Counted from the first letter of the stretch, positions 22,555 to 35,512 are shown. The stretch: DNA of 64,000 bases from Budorcas taxicolor (GCF_023091745.1 NC_068915.1:34588001-34652000); one strand, 5' to 3'. The notes: a model not told the origin generated them from the letters alone. Made by a program: numbers and translations.

Positions 22555-22680
22555 GGAGGTATCTAAGATGTAAAGACTGAAGAGGATGCAAATAGTAAAA
22601 CTGGGCTTTCAGTCCAACAATTTTGGCTCTGGAGTCTGTGTCCTAACTCCTGTGATCTCTCTAGAGAAAGCTATCTGGCA
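22555..22680 (-). repeat. MIR SINE fossil
   Basis: Reverse MIR-like blocks: GGTATCTAAGATGTAAAGACTG, AACTGGGCTTTCAGTCC and TTGGCTCTGGAGTCTGTGTCCTAAC. Confidence 0.5.
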
Positions 22681-22865
22681 AAAATTTAGTGAGCTCACTA
22701 AGCCAGACTCCAAAGGTCATAAATACATAAATGATTGGGAAATATAAGCTAAGCTTACCTTAGAGTAATTTCTATGATCCTTTTCTCTGTTTTCATCTAA
22801 AACATTTTTTATCTTATTCTTCGTTTCATAGAAGAGTAGAATATTATACTATAATAATTAATGTT

Positions 22866-25800
22866 GGGAAGACCCCTCTATATGCTGCTTACAAGAGACC
22901 CACCTCAAAACAAGGGACACATACAGACTGAAAGTGAAGGGCTGGAAAAAGATATACCATGCAAATAGAGACCACAAGAAACCAGGAGTGGCAATACTCA
23001 TATCCGATAAAATAGACTTCAAAACAAAGGCTGTGAAAAGAGACAAAGAAGGCCACTACAGAATGATCAAAGGATCAATCCAAGAAGATATAACAATTAT
23101 AAATATATATGCACCCAACATAGGAGCACCGCAATATGTAAGACAAATGCTAACAAGTATGAAAGGGGAAATTACAATAACACAATAATAGTGGGAGACT
23201 TTAATACCCCACTCACACCTATGGACAGATCAACTAAACAGAAAATTAACAAAGAAATGCAAACTTTAAATGATACATTAGATCAATTAGACCTAATTGA
23301 TATCTATAGGACATTTCACCCCAAAACAAGGAATTTCACCTTTTTTTCAAGTGCTCATGGAACCTTCTCCAGGATAGATCACATCCTGGGCCATAAATCT
23401 AAACTTGATAAATTCAAAAAAATCGAAATCATTCCAAGCATCTTTTCTGACCATAATGCATTAAGATTAGATCTCAATTACAGGAGAAAAACTACTAAAA
23501 ATTCCAACATACGGAGGTTGAACAACACACTTCTGAATAACCAACAAATCACAGAGGAAATAAAAAAAGAAATCAAAATATGCATAGAAACCAATGAAAA
23601 TGAAAATACAACAACCCAAAACCTGTGGGACACTATAAAAGCAGTGCTAAGAGGAAAGTTCATAGCAATACAGGCATACCTCAAGAAACAAGAAAAAAGT
23701 CAAATAAATAACCTAACTCTACAACTAAAGCAACTAGAAAAGGAAGAATTGGAGAACCCCAGAGTTAGCAGAAGGAAAGAAATCTTAAAAATTAGGGCAG
23801 AAATAAATGCAAAAGAAACAAAAGAGACCATAGCAAAAATCAACAAAGCCAAAAGCTAGTTCTTTGAAAGGATAAATAAAATTGACAAACCACTAGCCAG
23901 ACTCATCAAGAAGCAAAGAGAGAAAAATCAAATCAATAAAATTAGAACTGAAAATGGAGAGATCACAACAGACAACACAGAAATACAAAGGATCATAAGA
24001 GACTACTATCAGCAGTTGTATGCCAATAAAATGGACAACGTGGAAGAAATGGACAAATTCTTAGAAAAGTACAATTTTCCAAAACTGAACCAGGAAGAAA
24101 TAGAAAATCTTAACAGACCCATCACAAGCACAGAAAGTGAAACTGTAATCAGAAATCTTCCAGCAAACAAAAGCCCAGGTCCAGACGGCTTCACAGCTGA
24201 ATTTTACCAAAAAATGTCGAGAAGAGCTAACACCTATCCTACTCAAACTCTTCCAGAAAATTGCAGAGGAAGGTAAACTTCCAAATTCATTCTATGAGGC
24301 CACCATCACCCTAATACCAAAACCTGACAAAGATGTCACAAAAAAACAAAACTACAGGCCAATATCACTGATGAACATAGATGCAAAAATCCTCAACAAA
24401 ATTCTAGCAATCAGAATCCAACAACACATTAAAAAGATCATACACCATGACCAAGTGGGCTTTATCCCAGGGATGCAAGGATTCTTCAATATCCACAAAT
24501 CAATCAATGTAATTCACCACATTAACAAATTGAAAAATAAAAACCATATGATTATCTCAATAGATGCAGAGAAGGCCTTTGACAAAATTCAACATCCATT
24601 TATGATAAAAACTCTCCAGAAAGCAGGAATAGAAGGCACATACCTCAACATAATAAAAGCTATATATGACAAACCCACAGAAAACATTATCCTCAATGGT
24701 GAAAAATTGAAAGCATTTCCCCTAAAGTCAGGAACAAGACAAGGGTGTCAACTTTCACCGCTACTATTCAACATAGTTCTGGAAGTTTTGGCCACAGCAA
24801 TCAGAGCAGAAAAAGAAATATAAGGAATCCAAATTGGAAAAGAAGAAGTAAAACTCTCACTGTTTGCAGATGACATGATCCTCTACATGGAAAACCCTAA
24901 AGACTCCACCAGAAAATTACTAGAGCTCATCAATGAATATAGTAAAGTTGCAGGATATAAAATCAACACACAGAAATCCCTTGCATTCCTATACACCAAT
25001 AATGAGAAAGTAGAAAAAGAAATTAAGGAAACAATTCCATTCACCATTGCAACGAAAAGAATAAAATACTTAGGAATATATCTACCCAAAGAAACTAAAG
25101 ATCTATATATAGAAAACTATAAAACACTGATGAAAGAAATCAAAGAGGACACTAATGGATGGAGAAATATACCATGTTCATGGATCAGAAGAATCAATAT
25201 AGTGAAAATGAGTATACTACCCAAAGCAATTGACAAATTCAATGCAATCCCTATCAAGCTACCAGCCATATTTTTCACAGAACTAGAACAAATAATTCCA
25301 AGATTTGTATGGAAATACAAAAAACCTCGAATTGCCAAAGCAATCTTGAGAAAGAAGAATGGAACTGGAGGAATCAACTTGCCTGACATCAGGCTCTACT
25401 ACAAAGCCACCGTCATCAAAACAGTATGGTACTGACACAAAGACAGACATATAGATCAATGGAACAAAATAGAAAGCCCAGAGATAAATCCATACACATA
25501 TGGACACCTTATCTTTGACAAAGGAGGCAAGAATATACAATGGAGTAAAGACAATCTCTTTAACAAGTGGTGCTGGGAAAACTGGTCAACCACTTGTAAA
25601 AGAATGAAACTAGATCACTTTCTAACACCACACACAAAAATAAACTCAAAATGGATTAAAGATCTAAATGTAAGACCAGAAACTATAAAACTCCTAGAGG
25701 AGAACATAGGCAAAACACTCTCTGACATAAATCACAGCAGGATCCTCTATGAGCCACCTCCCAGAATTCTGGAAATAAAAGCAAAAATAAACAAATGGGA

Positions 25801-26904
25801 TCTAATTAAAATTAAAAGCTTCTGCACAACAAAGGAAAATATAAGCAAGGTGAAAAGACAGCCTTCTGAATGGGAGAAAACAATAGCAAATGAAGCAACT
25901 GACAAACAACTAATCTCAGAAATATACAAGCAAGTCCTGCAGCTCAATTCCAGAAAAATAAACGACCCAATCAAAAAATGGGCCAAAGAACTAAATAGAC
26001 ATTTCTCCAAAGAAGACATACGGATGGCTAACAAACACATGAAAAGAGGCTCAACATCACTCATTATCAGAGAAATGCAAATCAAAACCACAATGAGGTA
26101 CCACTTCACACCAGTCAGAATGGCTGCGATCCAAAAATCTGCAAGCAATAAATGCTGGAGAGGGTGTGGAGAAAAGGGAACCCTCCTACACTGTTGGTGG
26201 GAATGCAAACTAGTACAGCCACTATGGAGAACAGTGTGGAGATTCCTTTAAAAATTGCAAATAGAAGTGCCTTATGACCCAGCAATCCCACTGCTGGGCA
26301 TACACACCGAGGAAACCAGAATTGAAAGAGACACATGTACCCCAATGTTCATCGCAGCACTGTTTATAATAGCCAGGACATGGAAACAACCTAGATGTCC
26401 ATCAGCAGATGAATGGATAAGAAAGCAGTGGTACATATACACAATGGAGTATTACTCAGCGGTTAAAAAGAATTCATTTGAATCAGTTCTGATGAGATGG
26501 ATGAAACTGGAGCCGGTTATATAAAGTGAAGTAAGCCAGAAAGAAAGACACCAATACAGTATACTAACACATATATATGGAATTTAGAAAGATGGCAATG
26601 ACGACCCTGTATGCAAGACAGCAAAAAAGACACAGCTGTGTATAACGGACTTTTGGACTCAGAGGGAGAGGGAGAGGGTGGGATGATATGGGAGAATGGC
26701 ATTCTATCATGTATACTATCATGTAAGAATTGAATCGCTAGTCTATGTCTGACGCAGGATACAGCATGCTTGGGGCTGGTGTATGGGGATGACCCACAGA
26801 GATGTTATGGGGAGGGAGGTGGGAGGGGGGTTCATGTTTGGGAACACATGTAAGAATTAAAGATTTTAAAATTAAAAAAATAAAAAACTATTAAAAAAAA
26901 AAAG
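22866..26904 (+). mobile_element. L1 (bovine L1_BT type) LINE, 5'-truncated, copy 2
   Basis: About 4 kb, from within the endonuclease N-terminus of ORF2 to an A-rich tail at 26861-26904. ORF1 and the 5' UTR are absent, the usual 5' truncation. The 3' UTR shares the GAGGGAGAGG block with copy 1. After ACACATGTAAGAATTAAAG it ends differently from copy 1 and from the copy at 36713, suggesting another L1 subfamily or a tail deletion. No convincing target-site duplication found. Confidence 0.95.
22868..26524 (+). pseudogene. L1 ORF2 (endonuclease-RT) remnant, copy 2
   Basis: Endonuclease: Q-E-T-H-L-K near the start, G-D-F-N-T-P at about 23194, R-I-D-H-I-L-G and S-D-H-N-A at 23446, the usual catalytic blocks. 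RT: Y-A-N-K linker, [15 protein letters not shown] and L-F-A-D-D at 24860-24874. C-terminus: the cysteine-rich segment near 26153. Lesions: frameshift near 23185, TAG at 23857-23859, one-base insertion near 24215, stops at 24821-24823, 25433-25435, 26249-26251 and 26522-26524. Most stops are single C-to-T, G-to-A or A-to-T changes relative to copy 1, so this is an ordinary decaying copy with otherwise intact catalytic residues. Confidence 0.93.
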
Positions 26905-27654
26905 TTTCCTAGAATCACTGAAGTGAATAATTTGGGTCTATTTAAAGCCGAGCGTCTATGATCCAAATGAGGTGCTACTGGATCTTTGTTGTAAATAAAG
27001 TAGTAATATTCTTAGAGCAACTTGATAGAAATTAGACATATCAGTGCTAGAATGGATTTTTTTCTTTTTTCTTCTTATGTGAACACATGTTATTTTTTTT
27101 TCCCTGCATATAAAGAAATTCTCCCTCTTTCTTTGCTACAAATGCCTTTATTGTCCTTTGAGAAAGTTCCTCCTCTCCCCTAATGCATGTAACCTTGAGA
27201 TTGCTAACAAGGTCCCCTCATCTCTTCCTTCCTATGGTCATGTGATTTGGCCTACAAACGAACTCTGGTTCCCAGAAATATAAGTCTTGAGCAACACAAC
27301 ACAGAGACAGAAAACCATGGTAGCTAACATCTTCTAATGGTAGAGCCTTGAAGAACTTATCCATTCATTCCTGATTCCCAGGGCCAAATTCATGGGCTTG
27401 CATTTTCTGCAGTTACAAAGGATCTAGCTCTTAGAAGGGGCCTGAACTTGGTTTAATGTTCAGCTATCACTGTGTTAAAAATCTTAATTTTTATGTAAAG
27501 AGTCTTGCATTTGTTATTTTTCACTGGGCCTTGCAAATTGTATAGCTGGTTCTGCTACCACAGTTCTCTGATATCACCATTTGTCTGCTCTTCTTGAGAT
27601 CTGTTTGGTGCTTCACTTTCCCTTTATTTCCATAAGCTAGTGCATAATCTTACC
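26905..27654. other. Unassigned intronic sequence
   Basis: No recognisable exon or repeat; T-rich near 27056-27104. Confidence 0.5.
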
Positions 27655-28000
27655 TTTTTTTTTTTTTTTTAATGAAGTGAGCAAAACAGATTTCTGGGGT
27701 TTGTACTAAAGAAGCCTGTGCTTTACATCTGGCAGACCCAAGACTAAAGTGTAAAATGTAATACAGTTTGTTTTTGTTTTCCAATGCTCTTACACCCTTT
27801 GGTGTACTCCTGTCATGTCCATTTCTGTGATCTTCTCCAGGTCTGCCTGAGAGTATCACTGCTCCCTGGATATTCAAAATTCACTACTGGGATGTTATAT
27901 TTCATTGTGCACTTTCTAAGCCAGAGGCCATTCACTTTTTGTAACTTCTCTGTCAAAACACACTGATGCTGTGCCCTGCACGCACCACCCTGACCCCTTT
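27655..28000 (-). pseudogene. Possible minus-strand retrocopy with poly-A tail
   Basis: Read on the minus strand, a non-repetitive segment with moderate GC content ends in a run of about 15 A (T run at 27655-27670 on +). That is the layout of a retroposed transcript. An open frame near 27800-28000 ends L-R-Q-T-W-R-R-S-Q-K-W-T before a stop. I do not recognise the parent gene. It could equally be intron with a chance T run. Confidence 0.3.
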
Positions 28001-28468
28001 TACATAATTTATTCAGCTAGCAAGCTGGAAGTTTGTAAGGAACTGGTACAACATTTTTATTTTAACAGATCACTTATTCAGAAAGAATGACATCCCACAC
28101 AAAAGTTTAGGCCAAGCTTTCTGCTCAAAACAGACATTTTGTGGCTTTAGATTTCTCAAATCATACTAATTAAGGAGCCATATATTCTATCTACCAATTT
28201 CTCCTGCATTTAGAAGGCAAAATACAGTTATTCCAAGACTAGGGTATTCTGACCACATAGAGTGGTTGGAAGTCAGCACTAGAAAATTATATGACATTTC
28301 TGTTAATGAAGAATTACTCTGCTTCAAAGTTGCGTGCATTTATAAATTTTACGTTATAATATTTAAGTTTGTTTTCGTTGGTAACTCCAGTAAACTGACT
28401 TTAATTTATCTTATCATTTTTTTCATTGGAAAAGTAAAAACTGATGGCTGCTTTCTGGGATTACCTTG
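28001..28468. other. Unassigned intronic sequence
   Basis: No recognisable gene or repeat. Confidence 0.5.
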
Positions 28469-28479
28469 CCTTTTAAAAG

Positions 28480-28690
28480 TATGGTTTGGTGGATTAGTAG
28501 CTCAGTTGTGTCTGACTCTGTGACCCCATGGACTGTAGCCTGCCAGGTTCCTATGTCCATGGTATTCTCTAGGCAAGAATACTGATGTGGGTAGTCATTT
28601 CCTTCTCCAGGGGAACTTCCCAACCCAGGGATAGAACCCAGGTATCTTGCACTGCAGGCAGATTCTTTACCAATTGAGCCACCAGGGATC
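28480..28690 (-). mobile_element. Bov-tA SINE, antisense
   Basis: Ends GAGCCACCAGGGATC. Flanked by CCTTTTAAAAG (28469-28479) and CCTTTAAAAG (28691-28700), a short duplication with one base lost. Confidence 0.94.
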
Positions 28691-28700
28691 CCTTTAAAAG

Positions 28701-29289
28701 AATATTGCCCTACAAAACTATCAATGAGAAATTGAGGATACACTGTCTATCATTCTTAAAAATATTCTATTTGATATTTCACTTTTTAAATATTCTCTCT
28801 AAACAAAAAATTTACATTAAGAGAAACAAAAATTCCATGTGGGTCAAGATATTTCATTTCTGTTTTAATGTTGTTTGAAATTTTAAAGCTTTTATTTGTA
28901 AATGACCTCAGTAATTTAAGATTACACTTTCACTGAAAAGATTGCTATTGGTTTATCTATTAATTATTACTTAAAAAAAGAAAGGAAAATAGGAATTATG
29001 TCAAAAATAATAATAATCTTCAAAATAGATTGAGATTTCTGAAGAATGGTGTACATAGAAGGCCATTGTGAAAAACCCTTCTACAGAAGATAAAAAAAAC
29101 AGGAATCAAGTGAAATAAAGAGAAAAGGAAATTGGAAAGGCTGTATAATGGAAAAGTTATTTTTCTGGATAATAATATTATACATAGTAGGAGTTTAGTA
29201 AAACATACACATTTGTATAGTTTTTAATCACATATGTATCTCATTTTTATTACTATTGTCTATTAACAATGCACATTTTATTGATGACA
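28701..29289. other. Unassigned AT-rich intronic sequence
   Basis: No recognisable gene or repeat. Confidence 0.5.
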
Positions 29290-29720
29290 CATTTATCTGT
29301 TATCACACTAGGTAGAACTCTAGGGGAATTCCAAGATTCCACCCACTGATGTTCCTGTTCTGTATATGCCCCTCTTTCCTTTGAGTGCAGGAGGAACCTG
29401 TGAATATGAGGGGATATCATGTAATTTGCTTGAAAATGAGTTGTCTTTCCATCAATAATAAAAGAAGCCTACACTGGTGGGCCTGACCTAATCAGAGGAG
29501 CCTTAAAAAAAAGATAAAGCATCTGAGAAGTGTGACCAACTGGCTTCAAAGTCAAAGCCAGTGTGAATTCTACAGCTCCAAGGAACTGAACCCTGGCAAT
29601 GCTGAGCTGGGAAGAGGAGCCTCAGATGAGACCCAAGTTGGCTGACATCATGACTGTAGCCTGTGAGACTTGTCCAGATATCTTACCCATGGACACTGTG
29701 ACTGTTGATTTAAATACTTT
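29290..29720 (+). repeat. Ancient LTR-like interspersed repeat
   Basis: GAACCTGTGAATATGAGGGGATATCA, GTGGGCCTGACCTAATCAG, CTCCAAGGAACTGAACCCTGGCAATG and CTGTGAGACTTG match blocks of a mammal-wide LTR-type repeat I know by sequence but cannot name with certainty. Confidence 0.5.
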
Positions 29721-31829
29721 GGACAAAAATTACTGTATTTGAGACATACTTATGTCATTCGCATTCTAGTGATTTGTATTTTTTTAATAGTACCTTCTGT
29801 TTTAGAAATAAAACAGCATTCCTTTTTTTCAAATATTATTGAAGGGGCTATTCTAATAATTTATTTTCTGTCTTTGATTTATACATTTATAACAAAACTC
29901 TAACACTGAATTGATATTTATGTGAGAGAATATAGCTAGAGTCATAAAAATAATAAATGTACATACTTTTGTATATTGACAGTCTTTTGTTGACAATTAT
30001 AAATATTATTATGTCCATATATGGATACTTTCTATACATAGATATTTGACATAATATTTTATATATATATATATGTATATAATATACATTCTGACTTAAT
30101 TCACACAAGAGACTAAAATTTTAAAACATACTTTTAAATGATTAAGATTTCTATAATTTTAAGATGCCTAGAAAATTTTAAGAATGATGAAACTGTATAA
30201 AGAACTGTGAAATGTCTGAGATTTTAACCTACTTGTGAAGTAATAAGTAAAACAGACATGTTCATGAATGCTGGCAGAAGACAAATTTCTGGGTCACAGA
30301 CAGAGGACTTCATTTCACACAGGGATAGCAGTAGCTAGTGAACCAGTATTTCTTGAAGCAGTTTCCTATGCCTCAATTCCCACAGGGTAATGCAAAGATG
30401 TGTTTAGTATCTGCAAACACAATTCATTACATTATAGAAGATGCATAATCTTAGACAAATTGAGTTTTTTATAAGGGGCAGTAGGCATGCCTGTCCTTTG
30501 TTGCAGGAGAATATATCTCAAGTTTTCAAGGCTATAAGCCATGAAAAAAGACACTGCATCTTCCCTGTCTGTATAGACTGACTGCTGTACAGGCAAGCAT
30601 TTTTGAAAAGATATTTAAAAAGAAAGTCAGTCAGTACGTCTGCCTGCAAAACCTACAAAAATGTGTTACACCCATGGGAAATTGTTTTTCAACTAACTTT
30701 GATGAGCTACAGCACATATCATCTTATGTTCACTTTGTAAGGAAGAAAAAGGGTTGCGTGCATTTTTTTCACTGTTTATGAAGTGGATATCCCAATGTTG
30801 TTTGTCTTATAAATTAGTTTTAGCATTGATTGTACCCTGTAAGTTTTGTTTGTTATTTTTAAAATGTACTAGCTAGGGCTTCATTTCTGCTTCCTGGCTC
30901 CAGTTCTTTTGAGATGTCTGTCTCAACATTTATTTGCTAGAGCTGTAACAGTGGTTAGTCCCAACAAATAGAGTTGTAGACAATCTGTAGTAGCTCAGGA
31001 GCTTTGCAGTTGGTAGATTTTTCAAAGTTTAAAAATCACAGGAGTATCTTACCTCATGTTTGGAAATAAAGTTTATGCCATTCTAATATGATACTTTATA
31101 TTAGTAATAGTAAATAATGCTTTCTATTATCCATATGAAATGACTTTTTTCCCAGAGTGAAGATATATCTTTCCGCCAATAACTTTAAAAAGTCACATGA
31201 CATCTGTGAGAAAAGGTCCATAATGAGTTTAATGAGAAGATATCAGTATTTCTGTAACATACAACAGATGCTATAATGGAATCTGCCTGGGTTGAAAATT
31301 GAGGTTTCATTATATGTCCTCTAATGTCTTAGGAAAAAGGTTAATATAGCCAATAATACATTTTTAATGTTTTTTACTATATAGGCCAATTCATTAATTT
31401 ACCAACTATTTGTTGAGTGCTTGGATCCTGTTTATAGTAACTGTCCTCAAGTTTATCCCCAATATGTTAAAATCACTTCAACAAATAAATCTAGCTCTCA
31501 GAATAAATATTCAGTCTGTAACATGTGATATAAAAATGCATTATTTTGCTTCATTAAAATTGACATATATTATTAAAGAAATTACTTTGGCTCAAGTTGT
31601 GATCTAACATTTTGAGAAATAACTGATTCCAAATTAAGTTCAACAATCATGACATGACTATTGCTTTTTGTCTAATACTGTAAATATTCTTAAAAATGTA
31701 TTTTTCTGAATTAGTACACTACATAGATATTTTAGTGATAGTGCATATAATGTAATGATTATAATACTGATGGAAATAGATAGGAAAATGATTATTACTT
31801 TGGATTTGTGTTGTTCAGTAACAGAGTCT
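29721..31829. other. Unassigned AT-rich intronic sequence
   Basis: 2.1 kb without a recognised family. A short (AT)7 run lies at 30061-30074. The section 30290-30690 is less AT-rich and has a self-similar CTGTCTGTATAGACTGACTG and AAGTCAGTCAGTACGTCTGCC; nature unknown. Confidence 0.5.
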
Positions 31830-31975
31830 ATAACCCACATGATTATTTAAATTTAAATTAATGAAAATTAAATAAAATTAAAAAATTACCTATTCAGTCA
31901 CATTTGGCTATTTTAATACCACAGAGAACATTTCCAATAGCACAGAAAGTTCTACTGGACAGCACTGTTCCAGAT
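31830..31975 (-). repeat. hAT-type DNA transposon fossil
   Basis: GATTATTTAAATTTAAATTAATG, CAGTCACATTTGGCTATTTTAATAC and CAGAAAGTTCTACTGGACAGCACTGTTC are typical blocks of a non-autonomous mammalian hAT element with CAGYGCTGTCCA ends (MER3-like; name uncertain). Confidence 0.55.
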
Positions 31976-32634
31976 TCTATATGTAAACTGTTCTTCAAGA
32001 GTTTCTAAAACAATACTACATCAAGATGCAAGTTAAGCCAATGCCTGATTATTCTGAGAATATATTTTACAGTGTATTCATGTGTTTAATTTCATAAATT
32101 ACCTTGAATTCATCATTGCAGTTTAATTGCCTATTAGGGAGCTACAAACACATTTTATTTCTAATGCTTTAACTTTATCAGGCTATAGCTCATTTGGCTG
32201 ACTACTGAAAGGAGCCCAAAGGACGTATTTCCTCCATTCCCAACAAAATCTTAGGTCTCTATAATAAACTATACAGTCTTTAGGTGAACTTCATGGTTTT
32301 CTCAAAAATTTCCAATTGAAAAATGATCTAATTGAAATAAAAAACCACCAATGGACACCTGAAGTGAAAGGATAAATAAGAAAATTAAGGTCTGAAATCA
32401 AGAGTAGTGTCCATTTATAAGGAAAATATTTTTTAAAGCTTTTAAAATCAATTTCAATTTCACATATATTATATATTGAATATATACATATAGACTATAC
32501 ACATTCGTGTATAAATTACATATGCAAATATATAATTTATTTTTGTGGAATCTAGTTTTGGAAAATAATATGTCTATATTACTTATTAGAACATCAAAAA
32601 TTTCCTTTATAAATAAAATAATATAGTAACAGCT
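31976..32634. other. Unassigned AT-rich intronic sequence
   Basis: No recognisable gene or repeat. Confidence 0.5.
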
Positions 32635-32800
32635 AACAGTTCCTTAATTCCTACTGTACCAGACCCTGCACTATGTGCTTTATAATTAATACCTCATTTA
32701 ATGATTTATATTTACTTCTACAAATCTGTGGAAGTGTTTAACACCCTTGGAATCCTTATATTTACAAATAAATAGCTATTTCACAGGAAAATAAGCAATA
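32635..32800 (-). repeat. MIR SINE fossil
   Basis: Reverse MIR: TTCCTACTGTACCAGACCCTGCACTATGTGC, then TTAATACCTCATTTAATG, correspond to family blocks. Confidence 0.7.
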
Positions 32801-33618
32801 AAAACTAAAAGCTTTCACCTAGAACATTTCAATAAGTTATATGATTTCAATATTCAAAGCACATAAGATCCAAAAGACCAATTTAGAGCATACCTACATA
32901 AATAGTCTCAGTTTTGTTTAACCAAACTATGTCTCACTCAGATTGATCAGCTCTTTTAAAATGAAGAAAAATAGAACTGTAAGCTACTTTGCACAACATA
33001 TTTTATTCATTTCCTCAATGGCACAATTACAGAATCTACAGTAAAATTTCAATCTCCAAAATTTTTAGGTTATGAAATGAATATACCTAAACATTTGTTT
33101 TTCCCTTGACATTGAGTATTTGAGACTTAAGAAGTACGAATGAGAAAAAGAGAGATACAGATTTTCTTCTCTTCTTGAAAGAGACTACAAGGAGTCTTTA
33201 AATTTTTTTTCATGTTATACGTATTAGTTAATAGGAATTATGTGTTAAAAGGAAAAGTCAAGAAAAGCAGAGGAATATTTTAAATTTCAACTGTATGGAA
33301 TATAATGTTATCACAAATGACTAAAGATAGAAAAATAATCACTAACCAAAAAAAAAAAAAAAAAAACAAAAAAGTTGATGGAGTTATATTGAAACATTCA
33401 AAACCAGAGTGATTTTTACAAAAAAAGAAAAAAATGTAAACCTTCAAAATTGGTTAAGAGTTATGATTTTGAATTTAGAGAACAAGTGAATAATGAGTTC
33501 ACAATTAAAAGATAGGTATGTATGTGGTATTTTAATAATTCTACATTTGAATATGCAATTAAGTTGAATCCACTCATATTCATCACTGAACTTGAATAGC
33601 AGCAAAGAAAACAGGAAA
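32801..33618. other. Unassigned AT-rich sequence with A19 run
   Basis: An uninterrupted run of 19 A at 33348-33366; no family recognised. Confidence 0.5.
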
Positions 33619-33831
33619 TCTTTCCTCATAGCTTAGTCTGTAAAGAATCTGCTCACAAGGCAGGGGACCCCAGTTTGATTCCTGGGTTGGGAAGATCCCC
33701 TGGAGAAGGGAATGTCAACTCCCTCCAGTATTCTTGCCTGGAGAATCCCAAGGACAGAGGAACCTGGCAGGCTAGAGTCCAGGGGTTCGCAAGAGTCAGA
33801 CACAAGTTAGCAACTAAATCACTACCACCAC
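33619..33831 (+). mobile_element. Bov-tA SINE
   Basis: Forward copy from TCTTTCCTCATAGCTTAGTC to CAACTAAATCACTACCACC; the first bases of the head are lost or diverged. Confidence 0.9.
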
Positions 33832-34389
33832 CAATTCATACTACAACTATTTGAAAGAAAAAAGGAGAAAGGAAAACTGACATTTACTAAGCAATTAAAA
33901 ATAAGATATTTAAGGCTTACTTCATTCACGTTTATAATCTTCAAATTTGCAGGGGAATTGATGGGTCATTAAAAAAGTCAGGAGATGATTTTGTCAGATA
34001 ACTTCAAAGAATGAGATAAAAACACCAAATATCAAAAGATCACCACAGCTTTCTAATTAGCGTAACAAATGTTTCAAATGTTCAATAAATAGCTACTCAG
34101 ACTGGCAAGAAATTCCACTGGTAAGTAGAAATGTATTTCATTTATAACAAGTTTTTGAATCTGACAAAAATATTTGGGTTGGTTGATGCGTGTGTGCACT
34201 TGTGTATTAGGTAAAAGCCTATTGCTTTGAATGTCCATCACATCTTGTTTTATCTTCTCACTTTAGCACTTGTCACAGATGATGCCCTAGGGCTAGTATT
34301 CATGCTATGTCACTGAGGCCCTCAAGTTATTTCTCAAACAGAGAAGTGGTAAGATTTAAACATGGATTATGTCCAGCGATTATCACCAT
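33832..34389. other. Unassigned, possibly old L2 near its end
   Basis: TCACTTTAGCACTTGTCACAGATG at 34258-34281 resembles an L2 3' block; nothing else recognised. Confidence 0.4.
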
Positions 34390-34560
34390 TATCTTCATTG
34401 ACATTTTCATCATTTATAACATGATTAGAGTGCCTTTTATGTGATACATACTTCGCCAAGAGTTTTACATATGTTATCTTATTCAATCCTATGACAAACC
34501 TACAAGCTAGGTTCAATTATAGTTTCCATTTTATGCACGGTAAAATTGAAACTCCTGACT
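34390..34560 (-). repeat. MIR SINE fossil
   Basis: Reverse MIR: GAGTGCCTTTTATGTGATAC, TTATCTTATTCAATCCTATGACAAACC and CATTTTATGCACGGTAAAATTGAAAC. Confidence 0.75.
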
Positions 34561-34883
34561 TATTACATTTAGTGTTTATAGCTTTCTTCTTTTCTTAAAT
34601 GTAAGCTTTGAGACTGGAAGGTCATTTGTCTTTTCCTTTCATTAATCTATCACAATTGCCTATAATAATATCTACCATATTAAAAACAATAACTACAACT
34701 ACTAATTAATTAACAAATGAATCAAGAATGCCTATAAATTTATGTCCTGTGATGTTCAATAAAACAAATCAAACAATTACCTAACTGTGGTTAGCTTTCT
34801 GTTTATTTCTCAAATATTTGTTATCACTGGTTGGTGCAATAAACCTTTACAGCCCCTGCACAGGGCCTTTTTCACGATTATCT
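34561..34883. other. Unassigned; weak L2-like trace
   Basis: AAATGTAAGCTTTGAGACTGGAAGGTCATTTG near 34598-34629 hints at the L2 3' end, too weak to call. Confidence 0.4.
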
Positions 34884-34895
34884 AATCTTATCCTT

Positions 34896-35023
34896 TGGAG
34901 AAAGAAATGGCAACCCACTCCAGTATTCTTGCCTGGAGGATTTCATGGACAGAGGAGCCTGGCAGGCTACAATCCATGGAGTCACAGAGTCAGACAAGAC
35001 TTAACAACTAAACGATGATGATG
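34896..35023 (+). mobile_element. Bov-A SINE, 5'-truncated monomer
   Basis: Only the Bov-A body (GGAGAAAGAAATGGCAACCC onward) is present, without the tRNA-like head. Probable duplication AATCTTATCCTT (34884-34895) and AATCTTCCCCTT (35024-35035), two mismatches. Confidence 0.88.
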
Positions 35024-35512
35024 AATCTTCCCCTTACTTATTTTTGTTTACCAAGATTTCTGACTAACATGTCATTTGCTGAAAGCGCTGTTTAAAATTA
35101 AAACATTTAAAAGCTTCATAAATGCTTAAGAAAAGATAGGAGTCAACATTACTAAAAATAGCTTTGAGTATACTTAAGTGTTATTTTCTGCCATGAAATT
35201 TAAAGACCTAAAGCACAGTTTTTCCATCAAATTCTGTCATGTTTTAAACTGGTATTTAGTTCAAAGAGAGGGAGAGGTTAGGTTGACTTTCAAGATCCAT
35301 GTTTAAGAAGGGAATTGTTGTTCAGTCACTAAGTAGTGTCTGACTCTTTGCAACCCCATGGACTGTAGCATGTTAGGCTCCCTGGTCCTTCACTATCTCC
35401 TATAGTTTGCTCAAACTCATGTTCATTCAGTGAGTGAGGCCATCCAACTATCTCACCCTCTGTTGTCCCGTTCCTCAGTGATCAATGCAAAGAAATAGAA
35501 GAAAACAACAGA

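Noticed and set aside
30290..30690. Segment with repeated GTCAGTCAG / CTGTCTG words suggesting an ERV or unknown repeat
   Set aside because: Could not be matched to any family with confidence and has no matching second copy in the window.
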